Under the pieces are notes generated by a model, which had not been told where the DNA came from, did no database searches, and saw only the letters and a list, made by a program, of their open reading frames with translations. From Nitrospiraceae bacterium (GTDB lineage: Bacteria > Nitrospirota > Thermodesulfovibrionia > Thermodesulfovibrionales > UBA9159): a stretch of 6,816 nucleotides of DNA. Location of the stretch: NCBI GenBank assembly GCA_003453735.1, contig DMNE01000214.1:1-6816 (forward strand), written 5' to 3'. A program made the translations under genes and the position numbers. Positions 1 through 6,507 of this stretch are shown here, one piece after another (the stretch's first letter is position 1; every line of letters starts with the position of its first letter).

Positions 1-1068
1 AACACCGAGTTCAGCTGCCATCATTCCTGCAAGATAGGCGACTTCGCGGGAATGCTGAAGCATATTCTGTCCATAGGATGTCCGGTATTTTAGCCTTCCC
101 AGGAGTCTTACCAGTTCAGGATGTATTCCCGAGAGACTGAGATCAAAGATCGCCTTTTCGCCTTCCTCTTTTATGATCGCCTCAACCTCTTTCTTGACCT
201 TTTCGACCACTTCTTCAATTCGTGCAGGGTGTATTCTTCCATCAGTGATTAATCTCTCAAGGGAGAGGCGTGCTATCTCCCGCCTCACAGGGTCGAACGC
301 AGAGAGGGTGACGAGTTCAGGGGTGTCGTCGACAATAAGGTCAACTCCGGTGGCAGCTTCGAGGGCACGAATATTTCTCCCTTCTCTTCCGATGATCCTT
401 CCTTTCATCTCATCGCTCGGGAGACTCACTGCCGTGACAGTACCATCGGCGACATAATCACTCGCATATCTCTGAATCGCGAGACTGACGATCTCCTTAG
501 ACTTCTTATCAGCCAGCTCTCTGGCTTCATCCTCTATCCTTTTTGCAAGTTTTGCGGCCTCAAAGCGCGTTTCTTCCTCTACTCTTCTCAGAAGTTCCTG
601 CCGAGCCTCTTCAGCGCTTACCCCTGAAATTCTTTCTAAACTAGCCTGCTGTTCTTTTATGATCTGGCTATAGTGGTTTTCCCTGTCCAGAAGAGTTCTT
701 TCCCGTGCGTTATATTCTTTTTCTCTCTTGTTGAGTTCGTGCTCCCTTTTTTCGATCTGATCGGACTTCCTCTCCAGTGCCTCTTCTTTCTGCCTGAGCC
801 TCCTGTCGAGTTGATTCAGTTCATGCCTTCTCTCTTTTATCTCTTTTTCGGCTTCTGATTTGGCCTGATATACCAAATCCTTTGCCTCCAAGGCAGCTTC
901 TTTTTTTACCGCTTCAGCCGTCTTTTTTGCTTCCTCCATGAGTTCATCTTTTTCCCTTCCCAGAGACAGGCGCAGGTTGCTGAGAGAACGCCTGTAGATT
1001 AGGCTGAGGACAATAGCGAGCGCGATGCCGACGGCAATACTAGTCAGCAGATATCCGGTATCGATCAT
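1..1068 (-). CDS. rny: Ribonuclease Y, N-terminal 356 residues (cut by left window edge)
   Basis: Membrane-anchored endoribonuclease that starts mRNA decay. The frame opens at ATG 1068 and stays open to base 1, giving 356 codons of a protein usually a little over 500 residues long. Domains in order: one hydrophobic N-terminal segment (about residues 5-25) followed by basic residues; a long Lys/Glu/Arg-rich coiled coil (about 30-200); a KH RNA-binding domain with the GxxG loop GREG at 227-230 inside [12 protein letters not shown]; and the start of the HD domain, where [11 protein letters not shown] holds the first His (339). The catalytic HD pair itself lies beyond the window edge. A purine-rich AAAGGGGGGG tract (about 1077-1086) serves as ribosome site. 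It lies downstream of a 6S RNA gene on the same strand, with no protein gene between. The family assignment is very secure from the domain order and the KH and HD motifs. Confidence 0.97.
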   Translation of the reverse strand, partial: MIDTGYLLTSIAVGIALAIVLSLIYRRSLSNLRLSLGREKDELMEEAKKTAEAVKKEAALEAKDLVYQAKSEAEKEIKERRHELNQLDRRLRQKEEALERKSDQIEKREHELNKREKEYNARERTLLDRENHYSQIIKEQQASLERISGVSAEEARQELLRRVEEETRFEAAKLAKRIEDEARELADKKSKEIVSLAIQRYASDYVADGTVTAVSLPSDEMKGRIIGREGRNIRALEAATGVDLIVDDTPELVTLSAFDPVRREIARLSLERLITDGRIHPARIEEVVEKVKKEVEAIIKEEGEKAIFDLSLSGIHPELVRLLGRLKYRTSYGQNMLQHSREVAYLAGMMAAELGV

Positions 1069-1317
1069 TGGCAGGACCCCCCCTTTCGTGTATTCTTCGA
1101 GGGTACGGCTTGATCTTTGGTTTTAAAGTGTCGGTGTGAGGGGGATGCTTGGGGTATTTGACAGAACGGAGAACTCTTGGAGATTGAAAAAGTGTAAGGG
1201 ATGTCTTGAATCTCCTTGCCTCAACATCCTAGATCCAGACGCTCCAAAGGTCTCCTGTATTCTTTTTTTATGTATAATCCTCACAAAAAGCAAAGCCGCA
1301 CAGATAACCAAACAGAT
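1069..1317 (-). other. Leader region between 6S RNA and rny, no gene seen
   Basis: About 250 bases between the 3' end of the predicted 6S RNA and the rny start. Open frames on both strands here give low-complexity proteins with no recognisable family, and no tRNA fold was found. A long-range pairing GGAGATT/AATCTCC exists but encloses a large loop, so I do not call it a structure. A TATACA box (1271-1276) has no acceptable -35 partner. The rny promoter probably lies in this stretch, or rny is read through from the 6S promoter, but the sequence does not decide this. Confidence 0.5.
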
Positions 1318-1497
1318 AAACCCGCCCTGCCGTGGAAGAGAAAAATTAGATCCGCCTATAAAATAGGTGGGTGTCCTGAAGGAGACATAAGGCTTCTGAG
1401 CAACATGCTCAGCATGCACACCGTGCTCCATACGTAGACTCCCAAAAGATCCAATTTGCCGGATCAACTCTTTCGCCTCTCACAAACAGGGCAGGCA
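1318..1497 (-). ncRNA. ssrS: 6S RNA (RNA polymerase regulator)
   Basis: 6S RNA binds housekeeping RNA polymerase holoenzyme by mimicking an open promoter and dampens transcription in stationary phase. Read on the minus strand, the core GUGUGCAUGCUGAGC, then GCUCAGAAGCCUUAUG, then GACACCCACCU closely matches the E. coli 6S core as I recall it (GUGAGCAUGCUCGG, CCGAGAAGCCUUAAAA, CACAUUCACCU). The architecture also fits. The closing stem CCUGCCCUG (1487-1495) pairs with CAGGGCGGG (1321-1329) over 9 bp with one U-G. GGUGU (1418-1422) pairs with ACACC (1370-1374). The apical hairpin CUGAGC-AUGUU-GCUCAG lies at 1396-1412. The 3'-side bubble hairpin CCUAU-UUU-AUAGG (1355-1367) sits where E. coli has its CCUUGAACC hairpin. 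A 5'-side hairpin GAUCC/GGAUC spans 1448-1465. The length of about 180 nt equals the usual size. Exact ends are inferred from the closing stem and may be off by about 10 bases. Confidence 0.9.
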
Positions 1498-1510
1498 AGC
1501 TACCCTCTTT

Positions 1511-1526
1511 AGCTCTTTAATGAGCT
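1511..1526 (-). other. Perfect 5-bp hairpin in the 6S leader
   Basis: AGCTC and GAGCT flank a 6-base loop just upstream of the 6S closing stem. On the minus strand it is followed by AAAGAGGG, so it is not a minus-strand intrinsic terminator. If the promoter at 1535-1564 is used, the hairpin sits at the very 5' end of the 6S precursor and would be removed on maturation. On the plus strand it is followed by an AT-rich run (TAATTATT), but no plus-strand gene precedes it. Confidence 0.4.
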
Positions 1527-1534
1527 TAATTATT

Positions 1535-1564
1535 GTTATACCAAAAATGGAAGGCTTTGAGCAA
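1535..1564 (-). promoter_or_regulatory. Candidate sigma-70 promoter for 6S RNA
   Basis: On the minus strand, TTGCTC (1559-1564, three of six matches to TTGACA) is followed after an 18-base spacer by TATAAC (1535-1540, five of six matches to TATAAT). Initiation would be near 1528, about 30 bases before the inferred mature 6S end, so a processed leader is implied. It also lies downstream of the amrB stop. The -35 box is weak and this is a moderate guess. Confidence 0.35.
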
Positions 1565-1602
1565 GGGGAAAATAGTTCGATAGCGGGAAACGGTGAGAAG
1601 TT

Positions 1603-2406
1603 TTACACAATAATGACGCCTGCGTATCCTACAACATGGTCGTAATCACCGCTCACCTCAGCAGATGTGGCATATTTTATGAGTTTTGCCTCACGAGCAC
1701 CGAGGTATTTCACAGCAAAGAGCATTATCGTGGCAGGGAGATATCCGCACATGGACACCTGTTCCTTCAGGACTGTATGGTACAGCCCATCGGGGTCTAG
1801 TGACACAATCCTATTTATAGCCATTTTATCCTTCTTCCGTGCCTCATCTTCAGATATGTAATGGCTCATATCAGAACTTGCAACAATCACAACGGGGTAG
1901 GGCACCTCTCTGATTGATTTGGCTATGTTTTCACCGATCTCCCTACACTCTGCGAGGGTGGCCGACATAACGGTCAACGGCACGATCTTTGACTGCTTCG
2001 AAAAATAGGTAATGAAGGGCAATTGCACTTCAAGGGAATGTTCAAAGAGGTGGGCCTGCGTGTCACTCGAAATCAGGGGTACATTCGCAACAAGTCTCCG
2101 CGAGAGTCTCTCGTCTATGGTTAGTACCCCGGTTGGAATCTCCCACTCTCCCTCGGCCATGAGCGACATCCGCGCACCGAGCCCTGTGTGATTCGGCCCG
2201 ATTAAGAGAAATGTTTCCGGGAGCGCTATCCGGGAATACGCGGAGCCTGCCACTGAACCGGAATAGATGAGCCCTGCATGGGGACAGAGCATTCCTAATG
2301 CATTTTCCCTGGGGAGGTTATCGGTTACATACTGGTGTACCTGATTGCTGAGTTTTGCTGGAGTTCCGTGGTAAAACTGGCCAGCCACTGCCGGCATTCT
2401 CCTCAT
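1603..2406 (-). CDS. amrB: AmmeMemoRadiSam system protein B (Memo family)
   Basis: Memo-fold protein of 267 residues, related to class III extradiol dioxygenases and found in prokaryotes with an AMMECR1 protein and a radical SAM enzyme. The biochemical role of that trio is not known to me. Family signatures are in order: MPAVAGQFY at the N-terminus, CPHAGLIYSG (His43), GPNHTG (His73), EHSLEVQLPF (His123), ASSDMSHY (residues 176-183) and MCGYLPA (Cys220). The histidines and the cysteine correspond to the conserved cleft residues of human Memo. I chose ATG 2406 over the in-frame GTG at 2445: the family begins at M-R-x-P-A-V-A-G, and an AAGGA site stands 7 bases upstream of 2406. The stop is TAA. 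It follows the zinc-ribbon gene after 72 bases on the same strand, and the AMMECR1 and radical SAM partners are not in the window. Confidence is high for family, low for function. Confidence 0.93.
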   Translation of the reverse strand: MRRMPAVAGQFYHGTPAKLSNQVHQYVTDNLPRENALGMLCPHAGLIYSGSVAGSAYSRIALPETFLLIGPNHTGLGARMSLMAEGEWEIPTGVLTIDERLSRRLVANVPLISSDTQAHLFEHSLEVQLPFITYFSKQSKIVPLTVMSATLAECREIGENIAKSIREVPYPVVIVASSDMSHYISEDEARKKDKMAINRIVSLDPDGLYHTVLKEQVSMCGYLPATIMLFAVKYLGAREAKLIKYATSAEVSGDYDHVVGYAGVIIV

Positions 2407-2413
2407 AAACCAT

Positions 2414-2418
2414 TCCTT
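2414..2418 (-). promoter_or_regulatory. Ribosome binding site that fixes the amrB start
   Basis: AAGGA lies 7 bases upstream of the ATG at 2406. The alternative GTG at 2445 would add 13 residues not seen in the family. Confidence 0.7.
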
Positions 2419-2478
2419 CAGCAGAAAGCGAGAGCGGTTAGGCACACTCGCCGAGTTGCTATTACCGACTGCTGACTG

Positions 2479-2721
2479 CTACTTCTTCATTGTCTTAATG
2501 AGTCTTTCGTATTTTTCAACCCCTACGCATTCCTTGGCAGCAGGACACCAGAGGAGGCAATTTGCAGCCATATCCCGGGAAATCGTTTTACCGCATTTCT
2601 TGCACACTGTTTCGGTCTCGTCGCTCCATATCTCGTTAGAGGTCCCGCACCAGAAACAGGCAAGTTCCTCAGGGAAAGGGTTTCGTATCTCCTTGCTTCC
2701 CGGACAACCTTCTTTAAGCAT
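2479..2721 (-). CDS. Small eight-cysteine zinc-ribbon-like protein
   Basis: An 80-residue soluble protein that I cannot name. It has eight cysteines. Two CxxC knuckles at 22-25 (CFWC) and 40-43 (CKKC, followed by GK) look like a classical zinc ribbon. C6, C55, C59 and C65 form a second possible metal-binding set, with C55-x3-C59-x5-C65 near the C-terminus. The layout CPGS, a conserved-looking EIWSDE between the knuckles, and WCPAAKECVG resembles a family of short conserved proteins in anaerobic bacteria that databases often leave as hypothetical. ATG 2721 is the only reasonable start, because an in-frame TAA lies four codons upstream. Its GAGG ribosome site is unusually close, one base from the ATG. 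It sits 62 bases after ubiX and 72 bases before amrB, so co-transcription is plausible. A metal-binding role is inferred from the cysteines only. Confidence 0.8.
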   Translation of the reverse strand: MLKEGCPGSKEIRNPFPEELACFWCGTSNEIWSDETETVCKKCGKTISRDMAANCLLWCPAAKECVGVEKYERLIKTMKK

Positions 2722-2783
2722 ACCTCTATTTTATCAGATCATTTCCAAGATTCTATGAGGTATATCATAAAACTTTTCGAATC

Positions 2784-3419
2784 CTATTTCTCAGAGGGCA
2801 GCGTGAAAAGCCGTTCATATCCCCTTGAGCTCCCCCAGCGCGTAAAGAGGTCATGTTCGACATGAAAAAAATCGAGTATCTTGCCCGCAACGAAATCCAC
2901 GATATCAGCTAAACTTTTGGGCTTATGATAGAATGCAGGCACCGGTGGCGCTATCGTTACTCCCAGGCGGGCCAGTTTAAGCATATTCTCAAGATGTATC
3001 GCACTGAAGGGCATCTCTCTCGGAGAGATAAGCAGGGGCCTTCCCTCTTTTAAGACTACATCAGCTGCGCGTTCGACAAGATTGTTAGCATATCCATTTG
3101 CGATGCCTGAAAGCGTTTTCATGGAACAGGGCACAACAAGCATGCCGTGTGTTTCGAACGAGCCGCTCGAAAGAGGGGCTGCGAGGTTATGCTCATCGTG
3201 ATAATAAATCTTTTTCGTGTTGAAATGACGCCTGATCTTCCTTTCAACCTCTGCGTTGCTTTTGCCAGTCCAATTAATGTTTGTTTCGTGCGTGATGATC
3301 GAGAAGGACTGCGACGATATGATGAGGTGAACCTCGGACTTCTTGATGAGATTTTCGAGCACCCTGATGCCAAAAATCGAACCACTGGCACCGGTTATCG
3401 CGAGGATGTATCGTTTCAC
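2784..3419 (-). CDS. ubiX: UbiX-family flavin prenyltransferase
   Basis: UbiX joins a dimethylallyl group to FMN to make prenylated FMN, the cofactor of UbiD-type decarboxylases. The protein has 211 residues, the typical length. Signatures: ITGASGSIFGIRVLE at the N-terminus (flavin phosphate binding), SSGSF (about 85-89), VPCSMKTLSGIANGYANNL, RAADVVLKEGRPLL, PREMPFSAIHLENM, and the C-terminal PPVPAFYHKPKSLADIV and DLFTRWG, all matching E. coli UbiX from memory. It starts at GTG 3419, overlapping the hypC stop by four bases (GTGA), so it is probably translated by coupling; its own ribosome site is poor. No ubiD partner is present in the window. The reason for its place behind hydrogenase genes is unclear; it may serve quinone synthesis or aromatic metabolism elsewhere. 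Confidence 0.95.
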   Translation of the reverse strand: MKRYILAITGASGSIFGIRVLENLIKKSEVHLIISSQSFSIITHETNINWTGKSNAEVERKIRRHFNTKKIYYHDEHNLAAPLSSGSFETHGMLVVPCSMKTLSGIANGYANNLVERAADVVLKEGRPLLISPREMPFSAIHLENMLKLARLGVTIAPPVPAFYHKPKSLADIVDFVAGKILDFFHVEHDLFTRWGSSRGYERLFTLPSEK

Positions 3420-3661
3420 TCCATATATTCTTTTTGAAATTCTTCCGATTCGACCAACTCTTTGATAAGCCTGAGAGCCTCATTGCCGGCTTCCGGATCA
3501 ATCTTCTGAATCGCAAACCCTGCGTGTACGATGACAAAATCCCCGATCTGTACTTCTTCCGGAAGGAGCATAAGGCTTATGTCCCGCCGTGCGCCGAACA
3601 CATCAACCGTTGCCATAAGGTCATTTATACCGATAATCTTTGAGGGGACCGCAAGGCACAT
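3416..3661 (-). CDS. hypC: HypC/HybG-family hydrogenase maturation chaperone
   Basis: Small chaperone of 81 residues that, with HypD, carries the Fe(CN)2CO unit and delivers it to the hydrogenase large-subunit precursor. It starts MCLAVPSKI; Cys2 is the essential metal-carrier residue exposed after methionine removal. This is why I choose ATG 3661 rather than the in-frame GTG 12 bases upstream. The second family motif, GDFVIVHAGFAIQKID, is intact. The gene overlaps the end of the protease gene by 37 bases, and GGAGG (3675-3679) lies 13 bases from the ATG, somewhat far. It ends in TGA, shared with the GTG start of ubiX, which shows that UGA is used as an ordinary stop in this genome. It probably serves the large subunit encoded upstream. 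Confidence 0.95.
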   Translation of the reverse strand: MCLAVPSKIIGINDLMATVDVFGARRDISLMLLPEEVQIGDFVIVHAGFAIQKIDPEAGNEALRLIKELVESEEFQKEYME

Positions 3662-4122
3662 TCTATATTCCACTCCTCCAATTTCTTGATTGCTCGAGCT
3701 ATCAGTTCCTCAATTCTATCACGGATACACTCGGTCATTTCAAGACCCACCTCGAGGGATTGCGGTTGAATGCCGATGAGGCACAGCTTTGCAGGGGTAA
3801 GGTCTTTCAGTTTTGCGGCAAAGAGGACATCGGAGAGCCCGATGTGGTGCACCGACAATTTTGAAAAGAGTGCGGAGGGAATCGCATCATCCTCCAGCAT
3901 ACCGATATGACCGGGCTCCTTCCGGAAATCGACGGCGTCGATAATGAGGACATTTTCTTTCCCCTCAAAAAAGGGCAGAAGGTCGAGGCCCAGTGTGCCA
4001 CCATCGATAACTTTAACTTCGGGAGAGAAGAGATATCTCTCCCGCATGGTGTTTACAGCATGGACCCCGACCCCTTCGTCCTTTAACAGGATATTCCCAA
4101 GACCTATGAGCGCTGTCTTCAA
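3625..4122 (-). CDS. hyaD: Hydrogenase maturation protease (HyaD/HybD family)
   Basis: Nickel-dependent endopeptidase that removes the C-terminal tail of the large subunit once Ni is inserted, locking the active site. The protein has 165 residues. GLGNILLKDEGVGVHAV carries Glu16, DAVD carries Asp62 and VHHIG carries His93. These occupy exactly the positions of the three nickel-sensing ligands of E. coli HybD. Its likely substrate is the large subunit two genes upstream, cleaved after His554 to release a 15-residue tail. The start is TTG at 4122, six bases after the cytochrome b stop, with AGGAG just upstream; it gives the standard M-K-T-x-x-I-G-L-G-N beginning. Its end overlaps hypC. The family is certain; the symbol follows the E. 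coli operon order. Confidence 0.95.
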   Translation of the reverse strand: MKTALIGLGNILLKDEGVGVHAVNTMRERYLFSPEVKVIDGGTLGLDLLPFFEGKENVLIIDAVDFRKEPGHIGMLEDDAIPSALFSKLSVHHIGLSDVLFAAKLKDLTPAKLCLIGIQPQSLEVGLEMTECIRDRIEELIARAIKKLEEWNIECALRSPQRLSV

Positions 4123-4128
4123 GATCTC

Positions 4129-4770
4129 CTAATCCTCGATACTTTTATATCCACTGAAAATCGAACTCATGAGGCCGCTCCTCTCCACAACGTCATTATG
4201 CCAGGCAATGTACATATGGGAGATGAAGAAGGCGACGATAATCCACATGATACAGTGGTGGATGAGTCTCACCGTGCCTTCATTTAGTATCACGAAAACC
4301 CAGCCGCCCAAAACGCTCCAGAGGGATCCGACGTGGCTTTGTGAGTAAAGCGCAAAACCGGTGCATATCTCGATGAGGAAAAGAATGATCATGAAAAAGT
4401 AGGTTAATCCCGCGATTCCGGTATGACCAATGGCTTGGGGACAATGTTCCCTCAGGAAGCAGTAGAACTCAGCCGTGCCGTAAAGATTCTTTCGTCTTTC
4501 ACTGCTTACGGGGAGAAATTGATCCCAATGGGAGTAGCGGTTACCCATAAACCACCAGTAAATCCTCACGATAACGCTCACCGCAAAGACATAGGCAGCG
4601 ATAAAGTGGATGTACCGGAATTTCGCCATAATAAACTGTTTTTGGTGAATAGCCTGGATAAAGGGAGCGCCGATGTAAAATCCGGTGATCGCCAATGTCA
4701 GTATGGCCAGGAAATTCAACCAATGAGTCGCTCTTACAGGCCACTCCCAGACATATACCTTCTTTAACAT
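4129..4770 (-). CDS. hyaC: Ni/Fe-hydrogenase cytochrome b subunit
   Basis: Di-haem membrane cytochrome b of 213 residues that anchors the periplasmic hydrogenase and passes electrons from H2 to quinone. It begins VYVWEWPVRATHWLN, the family start. There are four hydrophobic segments, at about 18-38, 54-74, 119-142 and 171-191. Candidate haem ligands are His16, His55, and the His171/172 and His185 group in LIHHCIMW and ISHMYIAWHND. GNRYSHWDQFLP after the second helix is typical of the family. GGAGG (4776-4780) lies five bases before ATG 4770 and overlaps the large-subunit stop, so translation is tightly coupled. Its presence marks the enzyme as a membrane-bound, respiratory H2-uptake type rather than a soluble one. 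Confidence 0.96.
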   Translation of the reverse strand: MLKKVYVWEWPVRATHWLNFLAILTLAITGFYIGAPFIQAIHQKQFIMAKFRYIHFIAAYVFAVSVIVRIYWWFMGNRYSHWDQFLPVSSERRKNLYGTAEFYCFLREHCPQAIGHTGIAGLTYFFMIILFLIEICTGFALYSQSHVGSLWSVLGGWVFVILNEGTVRLIHHCIMWIIVAFFISHMYIAWHNDVVERSGLMSSIFSGYKSIED

Positions 4771-4779
4771 GGTTGCCTC

Positions 4780-6489
4780 CTATGTCACCTTGACTTTTAA
4801 TATCTCGTCCCGGTTCGAGTCAACAACATGGATGGCACAGGCCATACATGGGTCGAAGGAATGGATGGTCCTCAGTATCTCCAAAGGCTTATTCGGGTCT
4901 TTCAGCGGTGTGCCAATTAACGCGGCCTCGTACGGACCGGGGTTACCTTTCGCATCTCTCGGTGAAGAGTTCCATCCACCAGGGACAACGCACTGGTAGT
5001 TAGCAACCTTACCGTCATTAATCACTACCCAGTGGCAGAGCGAACCACGAGGGGCCTCATGAAAGCCGTAACCCTTAGCCTCTTTCGGCCAGGTCGACGG
5101 ATCCCACTTATCGCCGTTGTGGATTCGGAGGTCTCCGCTCTTAATTTTCGCATCGAGTTCATCAATCCAGACAGGGAGCATTTCCGCGGTGACCAGCGTC
5201 TCGATACCCCTCGCCGCGGTCCGGCCGAGGGTAGAGAAGAGCGCGGCGGGTCCAACACCCAGCTTCTGCAATACCATATTTACGACTTCCTTTATCCGTT
5301 TATGTCCAGAAGCATAGGCAATGAGCATCCTCGAAAGCGGACCAACCTCTGTCGAAAGGCCATCGTAGCGAATTCCCTTGACCCAACTGTATTTCTTGTC
5401 AGTATCAAGGAATTCATAGGGAGGTTTCTGGCCGGTATAGTTAGGATTGGTTTCTCCGTCCCATGGATGGAGCGCCTTGTCATCTCCACCACTATATTTA
5501 TACCATGCATGCGCTGCGTCCTCGGTGACCTTCATTTGGTCAACCGGTTCAACCTTACCCAGATTCTTGTTCCTGATGAACCCCGCTGGCAACCAGGTAT
5601 TTGTTGTATTGCTGACATCATCATTCTGGAACTCGCCGTAGGAGAGGTAATTACCGACTCCTCCTCCTATGGCTGCCCAATCTTTATAGAAGGACGCGAT
5701 AGCGAGGAGATCAGGGATGTAGACCTTTTCAACAAACGAAAGGGCTTTCTTCGAGAGCTGATTCATAAGAGCGATACTGCCTGCATTCAAGGCGTTCTGG
5801 CTGCTCGGGTCAATTGGAATGGCCATGCCTCCTACAAGCCAGGTCTGGGGGTGGGGGTTTTTTGCGCCGAGCATTGCCTGCATCCTTATGACGTCCTTCT
5901 GCCAGTCCAGCGCCTCAAGGTAATGGGCTACCGCCATCAGGTTGGCTTCGGGTGGGAGCTTATATTCCGGATGCCCCCAGTAGCCACTCGCAAAGAGGCC
6001 AAGCTGACCGCTCTCCACAAGAGTCTTCACCTTGTCCTGTACCGCCTTGAAATAGGTCGGTGAGGAGTTCGGCCAGTCCGAGATAGACTGAGCAAGTGAT
6101 GCTGTCTTTGCAGGGTCAGCCTTGAGGGCACTGACGACATCGACCCAGTCCAGGGCATGGAGGGCGTAGAAATGTATCACATGATCCTGAACGTACTGAA
6201 TACCATTGATAAGATTCCTGATTATCCGAGCATTATCAGGGATAACTGCGCCTACTGCATTTTCCACGGCTCTCACGGAGCTTTGTGCGTGGACCGTTGT
6301 TCAGACCCCTCATATTCGAGAGGCAAAAGCCCAGCACTCCCTCGGGTCCCTCCCTTTGAGGATAAGCTCGATGCCTCTCCACATGGTGCCTGATGACCAG
6401 GCTTCCTTAACCTTGCCACCATCCACCTGAGCTTCGATCCTCAGATGCCCTTCAATCCTGGTGATAGGGTCAATCACTATTTTTGCCAT
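4780..6489 (-). CDS. hyaB: [NiFe] hydrogenase large subunit with two in-frame UGA codons (probable Sec60 and Sec63)
   Basis: Catalytic subunit of 569 residues, close to E. coli HyaB along its length. It starts at ATG 6489 ([15 protein letters not shown], with the proton-gate Glu13 in RIEGH) with an AAGGAGG site 7 bases upstream. The N-terminal Ni-Fe motif, normally RICGVCTTVHA, reads R-I-UGA-G-V-UGA-T-T-V-H-A: both metal-binding cysteines (codons 60 and 63) are UGA and the flanks are intact. The frame is otherwise open to TAG at 4780. Later motifs are normal: [48 protein letters not shown] (Arg481, active-site Arg) and DPCMACAIH (Cys548, Cys551, both TGT). A 15-residue tail follows for protease cleavage. 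Cys52 and Cys485 replace the Ala and Gly of E. coli HyaB. A hairpin after the second UGA resembles a SECIS. Automatic callers would likely start near GTG 6276 and lose the N-terminus. Selenocysteine insertion is inferred, not proven. Confidence 0.9.
6263..6293 (-). promoter_or_regulatory. SECIS-like stem-loop downstream of the UGA pair
   Basis: In the mRNA, UCCACG (6288-6293) pairs with CGUGGA (6263-6268). After a 5'-side bulge CACAAA (6282-6287), GCUC (6278-6281) pairs with GAGC (6269-6272), enclosing the five-base loop CGUGA (6273-6277). The loop begins 24 bases after the second UGA and 33 after the first, both inside the range I know for bacterial SECIS elements (about 16-37). A G in the first two loop bases and a GU pair in the loop also fit SelB recognition. 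All ten pairs are Watson-Crick. The large asymmetric bulge is less typical, and CACG could instead pair with the CGUG of the loop. Confidence 0.65.
6301..6312 (-). other. Paired UGA recoding sites at the Ni-Fe ligand codons
   Basis: UGA at 6310-6312 and UGA at 6301-6303, separated by GGG GUC, replace the two cysteine codons of the CGVC motif. The surrounding codons encode a perfectly conserved stretch on both sides, so there is no frameshift. UGA differs from a Cys codon (UGU, UGC) only in the third base, the usual signature of Cys/Sec exchange. Confidence 0.8.
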
Positions 6490-6496
6490 GATCTAT

Positions 6497-6503
6497 CCTC
6501 CTT
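6497..6503 (-). promoter_or_regulatory. Strong ribosome binding site of the large subunit
   Basis: AAGGAGG stands 7 bases before ATG 6489 and just after the small-subunit stop. It shows that the region upstream of the two UGA codons is really translated as the start of the large subunit. Confidence 0.9.
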
Positions 6504-6507
6504 ATCG

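Noticed and set aside
173..457. Plus-strand frame of 94 codons opposite RNase Y
   Set aside because: Antisense to the KH and linker region of rny, with serine-rich low-complexity translation typical of a shadow.
1271..1278. TGTATAAT on the plus strand as an extended -10 promoter
   Set aside because: No plausible -35 box at the right distance and no plus-strand gene downstream.
1123..1467. Possible 114-residue protein on the minus strand
   Set aside because: It resembles no family, has odd composition and overlaps the 6S RNA structure, which explains the sequence better.
1565..1602. Intrinsic terminator after amrB
   Set aside because: Inspected for a GC-rich hairpin followed by a T-run on the minus strand; none was found.
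2446..2456. Palindrome ACTCGCCGAGT between the zinc-ribbon gene and amrB
   Set aside because: A one-base centre cannot form a stable RNA hairpin and no T-run follows, so it is not a terminator. An operator is possible but unsupported.
2467..2480. Tandem heptamer GACTGCT, two copies
   Set aside because: Only two copies, partly inside the end of the zinc-ribbon gene. Too short to call a repeat element or CRISPR.
3416..3418. Genome-wide reassignment of UGA (for example to Cys, Gly or Trp)
   Set aside because: hypC ends normally at UGA with the family's usual length, ordinary Cys, Gly and Trp codons are used throughout, and the other genes in the window contain no internal UGA.
5032..6063. Long open frame of 343 codons on the plus strand
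   Set aside because: It lies wholly antisense to the conserved large-subunit gene and its translation shows no family features. It is a shadow frame.
6301..6312. Large subunit as a pseudogene split by two stop codons
   Set aside because: Both stops are UGA, both replace catalytic cysteines, the frame is continuous, and all other motifs and the ribosome site are intact. Random decay would not choose these positions.
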